Shown here: positions 58,522-64,000 of the stretch, one piece after another | Position numbering within the stretch: position 1 is the stretch's first letter | Layout of the letters: each line of letters starts with the position of its first letter | Assembly: GCF_900143565.1 (NCBI RefSeq) | Contig: NZ_FREX01000010.1 | Coordinates: forward strand, 71,015-135,014 | Direction of reading: 5' to 3' | DNA from: Pseudovibrio sp. Alg231-02 | GTDB taxonomy: Bacteria; Pseudomonadota; Alphaproteobacteria; Rhizobiales; Stappiaceae | DNA: 64,000 nucleotides | Notes under the pieces: generated by a model | Databases searched by the model: none | What the model saw: only the letters and a program-made list of their open reading frames with translations | Told to the model about the DNA's origin: nothing | Translations under genes and position numbers: made by a program

Positions 58522-59604
58522 TTACCCACTATGATTTACTGACGTCTCTCGCCCAAAAACCAAAACATTCTCTGCATTTATACACAAGTCTATGACATTT
58601 TCTGGGTAGAATTGTAATACATCCCTCGTACGAATACGTAGAAGACGCTCAATTCCATCAACTTGTACGTCCAGAAGATCTGTCTCACCTGCCATTGCGC
58701 GAGAAATTACTCTGCCTTTGAACTGCCCCTCACCATGGCATACCTTTAAGTGATGTGGTCTTACACATAAGGTCGCATGAGCCCCTTCTTCAAGGCCATT
58801 AGAGGAAAATTTCCCGATAGGCGTGACCACACGGCCACCAACAACTTTTCCGGGTATCTCATTGAGATCGGAAAAGAATTTAGCGGCAAACAAACTATTC
58901 GGGCGGAAGTAGATATCCTCTGGCGTCGCCAGCTGTACCACCTCCCCATTACGCATCAGCGCAATCCGGTCACCCACGCGCAAGGCTTCTTCAGGATCAT
59001 GGGTCACCACAACCGCTGTCGCACCTTGCATTTTGATCATATCCAGCGTCTGCGTGCGCACATCATCACGCAAGCGACTGTCCAGTCCTGAAAATGGCTC
59101 ATCCATCAACAAAGTATGAGGCCGCGGTGCCATTGCACGCGCCAGCGCAGCACGTTGCTGCTCACCTCCAGACAATCCATGCGGATAATCATCCAGATAC
59201 TGACCAAGACCAACCATGTGCAGCGCATCACGCGCACGGCGCTCGGCCACTTCAGAAGACAGGTCAGAAAGACCAAACTTCACATTCTCAAGAATCGTTA
59301 GATGCGGAAACAGCGCATAGTCCTGGAACATAAGCCCCACACCGCGCTTTTCCGGCGGCAGAAAAGTCCGCTCATCGGCAACCACAGAACCATTGATCCG
59401 GACGCTTCCCTGCTGCTGACGCACAACACCAGCTGCAATACGCAGCACCGTTGTCTTTCCGCAACCAGAATGCCCTAGCAAACACAGCACTTCTCCGCTT
59501 TTCAATGAAAGCGAAACACCGCGAACCGCAGGTAAGTCCCCATAATGATGGTAGATATTGTCAAACACCAGCCGTTCTGATGCTGCAACCTTCCCTGGCT
59601 CCAT
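58522..59604 (-). CDS. ABC transporter ATP-binding protein, FbpC-like
   Basis: An ABC importer ATPase of about 360 residues. Walker A is LLGHSGCGKTTVLRI, the Q-loop GLMFQDYALFPHLT, the signature LSGGEQQRAALARAMA, Walker B LLMDEPFSGLD, and the switch VVVTHDPEEAL. A TOBE-like C-terminal domain (about 240-360) follows. The layout and the Q-loop/TOBE pattern resemble iron(III) FbpC and related Fe/spermidine/sulfate ATPases. No permease or binding protein gene is adjacent, so the substrate is unproven. The ATG at 59604 has GAGGG 4 bases upstream. It lies between tatA and scpB on the same strand. Confidence 0.88.
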   Translation of the reverse strand: MEPGKVAASERLVFDNIYHHYGDLPAVRGVSLSLKSGEVLCLLGHSGCGKTTVLRIAAGVVRQQQGSVRINGSVVADERTFLPPEKRGVGLMFQDYALFPHLTILENVKFGLSDLSSEVAERRARDALHMVGLGQYLDDYPHGLSGGEQQRAALARAMAPRPHTLLMDEPFSGLDSRLRDDVRTQTLDMIKMQGATAVVVTHDPEEALRVGDRIALMRNGEVVQLATPEDIYFRPNSLFAAKFFSDLNEIPGKVVGGRVVTPIGKFSSNGLEEGAHATLCVRPHHLKVCHGEGQFKGRVISRAMAGETDLLDVQVDGIERLLRIRTRDVLQFYPENVIDLCINAENVLVFGRETSVNHSG

Positions 59605-59661
59605 TCGTCCCTCATAAAACTTGCAAGGCGGCGAACACAACATCGCGCCCCTTGCATGTGT

Positions 59662-60378
59662 TTATTTTTCTCCGGCGTCTTCTTCAAGTGCGCCAGTTGC
59701 AAACATTTCACTTTCTTCCAGAGGATCTTCATCTTCTGTCAGATCAATACTGTCATCCGGTGCTGGCACATGGAAGCTGGCGGGGATCGCACTATCAAGC
59801 AGCCCTGCCCCTTTCAGCTCTTCCAGTCCCGGCAAATCCTTGATGTTCTCAAGACCAAAATGGTCAAGAAAATCAAAGCTCGTTCCATAAGTTACAGGAC
59901 GCCCCGGTGTTCTGCGTCGACCACGCATACGGACCCAGCCCGTTTCCAGCAGCACATCAAGCGTACCCTTAGATGTAGAAACGCCGCGAATATCTTCAAT
60001 CTCCGCGCGGGTCACAGGTTGGTGAAAGGCGATAATAGCTAATGTTTCCAGTGCAGCTCGCGACAAACGCCGTTGCTCCACTGCTTCCCGGTGCAAAATA
60101 AACGACAGATCTTCAGCAGTACGGAACGACCAGCGATCCTCGGCAGACCGCAGCTGCACGCCACGCTTGCGATAATGAGCACGTAAGCGATTGAGTGCGC
60201 CGCGAATATCCCGATCACCGGGAATACGCTTTGTAAGCTCGGTAAAACTGAGAGGCTCCGCACTGGCAAAGATCAAAGCTTCAACCATGCGCTCCGTTTC
60301 TAAAAGCTCCCCGGCATCCGCAACTTCAATCGCCTCATCTTGTGAGACTGTGTCGAGCAGGTCTGGCGTTTTACTCAT
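59662..60378 (-). CDS. scpB: segregation and condensation protein B
   Basis: A winged-helix KITE subunit of the SMC-ScpAB condensin. The 238 residues include MVEALIFASAEPLSFTELTKRI, LNRLRAHYRKRGVQL, WSFRTAEDL, the second winged helix LSRAALETLAIIAFHQPVTRAEIEDIRGVSTSKGTLDVLLE (in short blocks), and GRPVTYGTSFDFLDHFGLENI. An acidic C-terminal tail of about 50 residues follows. Its ATG overlaps the scpA stop by four bases, so the two are translationally coupled. Confidence 0.95.
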   Translation of the reverse strand: MSKTPDLLDTVSQDEAIEVADAGELLETERMVEALIFASAEPLSFTELTKRIPGDRDIRGALNRLRAHYRKRGVQLRSAEDRWSFRTAEDLSFILHREAVEQRRLSRAALETLAIIAFHQPVTRAEIEDIRGVSTSKGTLDVLLETGWVRMRGRRRTPGRPVTYGTSFDFLDHFGLENIKDLPGLEELKGAGLLDSAIPASFHVPAPDDSIDLTEDEDPLEESEMFATGALEEDAGEK

Positions 60379-61247
60379 GACAACTCAACCTCTTTTTCCT
60401 GAAGCTCTTCAGCAGGCTCACCCGCACCAATCTCTTCCGGCGTCCGCTGTGAGGCACGCACATAGATCGTCTCGAACGGCCCGGACTGCTGAATATCGAT
60501 CACGCCTTCACGCACCAGCTCCAGACTGGCCGAAAACGCAGAAGCCATAGCCGTCGCCCGCTCCTGCGGATCTTCCAGATAAGCCGTCAAAAACCGCTCA
60601 ATCGGCGTCCATACTGCGACCTGCCCCACAAGACGGGTCAGAATATCGCGCGCATCCTGAAGCGACCAAACCTCACGCCGTTTCACATGCACGGACGTCA
60701 CCGAGTGGCGCTGGCGCTGAGAGGCATACGCCATCAGCAAATCATAAAGCGTGGCAGTCCAGACACTGCGCCGTTCCACCGACACCGTTTCAGGAGCACC
60801 ACGCGCAAACAAATCCCGTCCCAGACGCGACCGGTTCATCAGCTTTGCAGAAGCATCCCGCATAGCTTCTAATCGTTGCAGACGAAACGCCAGCGCTGCT
60901 GCCAGCTCTTCACCCGTCGGCTCATCGCTGTCTTTTTGCTGCGGTATGAGCAAACGGGATTTCAGATAAGCCAACCACGCCGCCATCACCAGATAATCTG
61001 CAGCCAGCTCCAGCCGCAAACGGCGCGCTTCCTTTACAAACTCAAGATACTGCTCTGTCAGCGCGAGAATGGAGATCTTGGTGATATCAACCTTCTGGCT
61101 GCGGGCCAGTGTGAGCAGAACATCAAGCGGGCCTTCAAACCCGTCCACATCCACAAGCAGGTTCGGGTCGCCAGTCGCGGGCTGCTCCACAGCCGCCGCG
61201 CCTGCCAACGCTTCCTCTAACTGCTCTGTGGCCTCAACGTCGCTCAA
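60375..61247 (-). CDS. scpA: segregation and condensation protein A (kleisin)
   Basis: The kleisin that links SMC heads. The 290 residues contain the N-terminal kleisin motif VDGFEGPLDVLLTLARSQKVDITKISIL in blocks. LAADYLVMAAWLAYLKSRLLIP follows, then a middle helical part and a C-terminal winged helix containing RATAMASAFSASLELVREGVIDI. The start appears to be TTG at 61247, with AAAGGGATTGATGC before it; the nearby ATG is in another frame. It is followed by scpB with an ATGA overlap and preceded by nagZ at 65 bases. Confidence 0.95.
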   Translation of the reverse strand: MSDVEATEQLEEALAGAAAVEQPATGDPNLLVDVDGFEGPLDVLLTLARSQKVDITKISILALTEQYLEFVKEARRLRLELAADYLVMAAWLAYLKSRLLIPQQKDSDEPTGEELAAALAFRLQRLEAMRDASAKLMNRSRLGRDLFARGAPETVSVERRSVWTATLYDLLMAYASQRQRHSVTSVHVKRREVWSLQDARDILTRLVGQVAVWTPIERFLTAYLEDPQERATAMASAFSASLELVREGVIDIQQSGPFETIYVRASQRTPEEIGAGEPAEELQEKEVELS

Positions 61248-61312
61248 GCATCAATCCCTTTAAAGCGTATCCCCGAAGAGCATGACCTGCACTCCGGTAA
61301 AAAGACACCCTC

Positions 61313-62326
61313 TCAAACTTTCGCACACAGCTCATCAAACTCCGCGCGCAGTGCTGTTTCATCCCCATCAAACACCTGGGTATTTCGCTGCATAGCCGCC
61401 TCGATGCGCTCAGCACGTTTTCCATCTATCTCCGGCACAGCCGAAGCAACCGTCTTCATCTCATCCAGCTCGCCATTGCAATGCAGAACAAGATCACACC
61501 CCGCCGCAACAATTTTCTCAACCCGGCTCTTCAGATCACCACCAAGCGCTTTCATGGAGATGTCATCACTGATCAGGACGCCATCAAAACCAATCGCTTC
61601 CCGGATAACTTTCTGAATAGCATAGGAAGATTGCGTAACAGGATGATCTCCATCAATCTCTTTAAAGACGATGTGAGCTGTCATCCCCATCGGGCAATCC
61701 CGCAAGGATTTGAACGGCAAAAAGTCTCGCGCTTCAAGCTCCTCAAGAGGGCTTGTCACTTCAGGCAAGGAAAGATGACTATCAACCAGCGCTCGGCCAT
61801 GGCCCGGCATATGCTTCATAACCGGCATCACACCAGCAGCAAGACAGCCATCCATCGCAGCGCGGCCCAGATCACTCACAAGCACCGCATCAGAACCATA
61901 AGCCCGCAGACCAATAATGTTGCTCGCACCTTCAATGGGCATATCAAGACACGGAATACAGTTGGCGTTCAACCCAAGATCACGCAGATCCAGCCCAATC
62001 AGCAAGGCATGCAAATAAGCAGCTCGTTTCGCCGCCTCAACGTCCTGCGCATAAAGCCGACCGATGGTCCCAGCCGCTGGATAGACTGGCACATGCGGCG
62101 CACCAAAGCGCTGCACACGCCCGCCTTCCTGATCAATAAAAGCAGGCGCATCCGCACGGCCAACAGCTTCGCGAAAATCAGCGCAAAGTCGGCGGATCTG
62201 CGCCGGCGTTTCCATGTTTCTAGCAAAAAGGATCAGACCAAACGGCTGTTGGTCGCGAAAAAAGGCTTTGTCCTCAGCGCTAAGCTCAGGTCCAAGGCAT
62301 CCGGAAATGAACGATTTTAAAAACAT
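61313..62326 (-). CDS. nagZ: beta-N-acetylhexosaminidase NagZ
   Basis: A glycoside hydrolase family 3 enzyme of peptidoglycan recycling, which frees N-acetylglucosamine from anhydro-muropeptides in the cytosol. It is 337 residues long. The diagnostic catalytic loop K-H-x-P-G-H-G-x(n)-D-S-H is MKHMPGHGRALVDSHLSLP (about 164-182). FIDQEGGRVQRF binds sugar, and GFDGVLISDDISMKAL holds the nucleophile Asp. No ribosome site is seen between a perfect hairpin (62340-62366) and the ATG. It is the second gene after the SPOR protein. Confidence 0.95.
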   Translation of the reverse strand: MFLKSFISGCLGPELSAEDKAFFRDQQPFGLILFARNMETPAQIRRLCADFREAVGRADAPAFIDQEGGRVQRFGAPHVPVYPAAGTIGRLYAQDVEAAKRAAYLHALLIGLDLRDLGLNANCIPCLDMPIEGASNIIGLRAYGSDAVLVSDLGRAAMDGCLAAGVMPVMKHMPGHGRALVDSHLSLPEVTSPLEELEARDFLPFKSLRDCPMGMTAHIVFKEIDGDHPVTQSSYAIQKVIREAIGFDGVLISDDISMKALGGDLKSRVEKIVAAGCDLVLHCNGELDEMKTVASAVPEIDGKRAERIEAAMQRNTQVFDGDETALRAEFDELCAKV

Positions 62327-62339
62327 GAGTAAAGCTGGT

Positions 62340-62366
62340 AGCTTGACGCTGGTACGGCGTCAAGCT
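62340..62366 (-). other. intercistronic hairpin before nagZ
   Basis: AGCTTGACGC pairs perfectly with GCGTCAAGCT over a 7-base loop. The stem ends 13 bases before the nagZ start codon. It has no T-run. It could protect or process the mRNA, or limit nagZ translation. Confidence 0.5.
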
Positions 62367-62399
62367 CCAAAGCGTAGTCCCTGAAAAGGGAAAGCGTAT

Positions 62400-64000
62400 T
62401 TAGTTGCGGCGAACGTAACAGTCACCACCAGCAGATTTAAACTCACCACAGAAGGTGTTTGCACTGGTCGGACCATCAAACGGAACCTGAATGCGGTAGT
62501 AAATGCCTTTGTCGCCAAGATCAGCACGCGTAATCACCGGTGTCACCAAAGCCATCAGGTTTGGATAGCGGCTGTTGTAGCGGCGGATCTGACCACGAGC
62601 ATCCTCAACAGTGCGCACAGAAGCCACCTGCACAATGTAAGTCCCACCTGGAATCTCACCAACAACACCTTCGGTAGGTGTCGGAGTTGGAGCAATTGCC
62701 TGCGGGTTTACAGCAGCTGTTTGCGTATTCTGGTTTCCAGTCAGGTTCAGCGGTGCGTTGCTGGCACGAGACGTTGGCTGCGGCTGCAGCGGCGTCAGTG
62801 TGTTGGAGCGAACAGTACCGCTGCCTGTATTGGCAGACGCCACAACAAACGGCTTGGACTGAGGCACAACACTCACACCCAGAAGCGTATTACGCGTCTC
62901 GGTCCGCGTTGCCACCGGAGCATTCGCAAACGCATCCTGCAAGCTGGTGGTTGTTGGTACAGCTGCAGCCTGCTGGTTTGCACTCTGGGTTTCACCCGGA
63001 AGTGGATCCCACTGCCCAGACGTCGCCGCTGGTGTGGTGCTACCCGTATTCTGCGGATTGCTGTTGCGCACAGTGCTGCTTGTGACAACACGAGGCTGTG
63101 CAGACACATTGGCTTCCGTACCAGCCCGCTGAACGATGGTCCCGTCAGGACGAACAATAACGGTCCGCACCTTCTTCGTCGGGTTCACATCAAACACGCT
63201 GGACTTTGCAGTATCCGTTTCGCTGGATGCTGGCGGCAATGGTGTAACAGCTGCATCTTCACGCTGAATCATCTTCTCGCCAGTGACTGGCTGAGACGCT
63301 TCCTCCGGAGAAAAGACTTTTGCTGTGTCGTTCTTAGGCTGCGCAGAAGGAGATGGAACCTCCTTCATTGGAGAGGCATCAGCTCGAATAATCGGTGGCG
63401 GAGTAGCATCTCCACCTGTTCCACCGAAGTCGAACAGGAACAGACCGGCACCGCCAACCACAACAATACCGCCAATGAGCGAAGCAGCCATCAGGCCTTT
63501 GCGCATACCGCCACTGCGGTTCTCTTCTGCTTCAATCGGAACATCAACAGAAACCCGTGGCACAGCTTGCGGAAGAACACCGCCATCAAGGCTCGGATCT
63601 TCTTTGCGCATAGCCTGCGCCACAGCATCAAGATCATATCCGCCAGGAGGAGGAGATTGCTCTTCACCAGGCTTTTTCGCTGCGTTCATTGCCTCTTGAT
63701 GAGCAGCTTCCGTCTGCGCCAGCTTTTCAGCAGCAGCAGGCCAGGACATTTCATCCAAAGACGTATCGTTGGCAACGCTTTCGTCCAGCTGCCAGGCATC
63801 ATCACCTTCAACGGCAAATGGATCGATTTCCTGAGCAACCTGTTCAAAACCGGCACTCATGCGCTCAAATTCATTCAGCTCAGCAGCAACTTCAGGGCCG
63901 ATTTCAACTTCCGGCTCTGGTTCTGGCTGCGGCTCCTGCGCAATTTCATCTGCAAAGATGTCATCAACGCTCGCCTCAATGTCCTGCGCAACATTTCGCA
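62400..64000 (-). CDS. SPOR-domain membrane protein, 5' end outside the window
   Basis: An envelope protein of FtsN-like design; the reading frame stays open to the right edge of the window, so the N-terminus is missing. In order it has an acidic cytoplasmic part, including a PQPEPEPEVE stretch near 63.9 kb, and one membrane helix (GLMAASLIGGIVVVGGAGLF, near 63.5 kb). A long periplasmic Thr/Gln/Ala/Pro linker and a C-terminal SPOR domain (GGTYIVQVASV through CGEFKSAGGDCYVRR) follow. SPOR domains bind denuded glycan at the division site. It stands directly upstream of nagZ-scpA-scpB, the usual alphaproteobacterial position. Confidence 0.92.
   Translation of the reverse strand, partial: RNVAQDIEASVDDIFADEIAQEPQPEPEPEVEIGPEVAAELNEFERMSAGFEQVAQEIDPFAVEGDDAWQLDESVANDTSLDEMSWPAAAEKLAQTEAAHQEAMNAAKKPGEEQSPPPGGYDLDAVAQAMRKEDPSLDGGVLPQAVPRVSVDVPIEAEENRSGGMRKGLMAASLIGGIVVVGGAGLFLFDFGGTGGDATPPPIIRADASPMKEVPSPSAQPKNDTAKVFSPEEASQPVTGEKMIQREDAAVTPLPPASSETDTAKSSVFDVNPTKKVRTVIVRPDGTIVQRAGTEANVSAQPRVVTSSTVRNSNPQNTGSTTPAATSGQWDPLPGETQSANQQAAAVPTTTSLQDAFANAPVATRTETRNTLLGVSVVPQSKPFVVASANTGSGTVRSNTLTPLQPQPTSRASNAPLNLTGNQNTQTAAVNPQAIAPTPTPTEGVVGEIPGGTYIVQVASVRTVEDARGQIRRYNSRYPNLMALVTPVITRADLGDKGIYYRIQVPFDGPTSANTFCGEFKSAGGDCYVRRN

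Overview
The window is a stretch of chromosome from an alphaproteobacterium, most likely of the order Hyphomicrobiales. Evidence for this is a phosphatidylcholine synthase, an IalB-family protein, GTTC-N7-GTTC LexA boxes, an alphaproteobacterial HspQ, and conserved blocks of gene order: gyrA-coaD-cyclophilins-queA-tgt, yajC-secD-secF-Mth938, and SPOR-nagZ-scpA-scpB next to tatABC-serS-surE-pcm-LysM/LytM. GC content looks moderate, near 50 percent. Together with the marine-type gene set this suggests the Stappiaceae, perhaps Pseudovibrio; the genus is a guess. No phage, transposase, integrase or CRISPR array was found. Nearly everything is core or near-core.

Layout. 0-8.3 kb: quinone reductase, phosphatidylcholine synthase, a DUF2182 membrane protein, a UbiH-type hydroxylase, an AEC transporter, a lauroyl-type acyltransferase, a CoA-ester lyase and hspQ. 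8.3-15.4 kb: an IalB-family protein, a YejA-type solute-binding protein, a two-gene unit of a degenerate acyl-CoA synthetase and a degenerate REC-REC-GGDEF protein, an FrnE-type thioredoxin-fold protein and a small membrane protein. 15.4-26.2 kb: eno and kdsA, an orphan coiled-coil gene, then cysQ-cysD-cysNC (sulfate activation) facing galU, a UDP-glucuronate 4-epimerase-type gene and a nucleotide-sugar dehydrogenase (surface polysaccharide precursors). 26.2-33.6 kb: the tgt/queA/ppiB/ppiA/coaD/gyrA block.

33.9-43.2 kb: marC, a CDF transporter, galE, DUF192, a two-domain cold-shock protein, glyoxalase I, tRNA-Glu, and the divergent ssb/uvrA pair with two perfect SOS boxes between them. 43.2-44.7 kb: a gene-free stretch holding four consecutive hairpins, each with a CCUCCC-containing loop (a cuckoo/CcsR-like small RNA array), then a conserved lipoprotein with a possible Cys-His-Asp triad. 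44.7-50.6 kb: trmFO, two relatives of mitochondrial complex I assembly factors, and secF/secD/yajC. 50.8-64 kb: DUF815 ATPase, an NlpD-like amidase-activator candidate, pcm, surE, serS, tatC/B/A, an iron-type ABC ATPase, scpB/scpA, nagZ, and a SPOR-domain protein that runs off the right edge.

The strongest leads are the array of anti-Shine-Dalgarno hairpins, the paired pseudoenzyme operon at 11.2-14.1 kb, the triad lipoprotein, and the sulfate-activation genes facing sugar-nucleotide genes. The first resembles a known alphaproteobacterial sRNA family. The paired pseudoenzymes are the best candidate for something undescribed.
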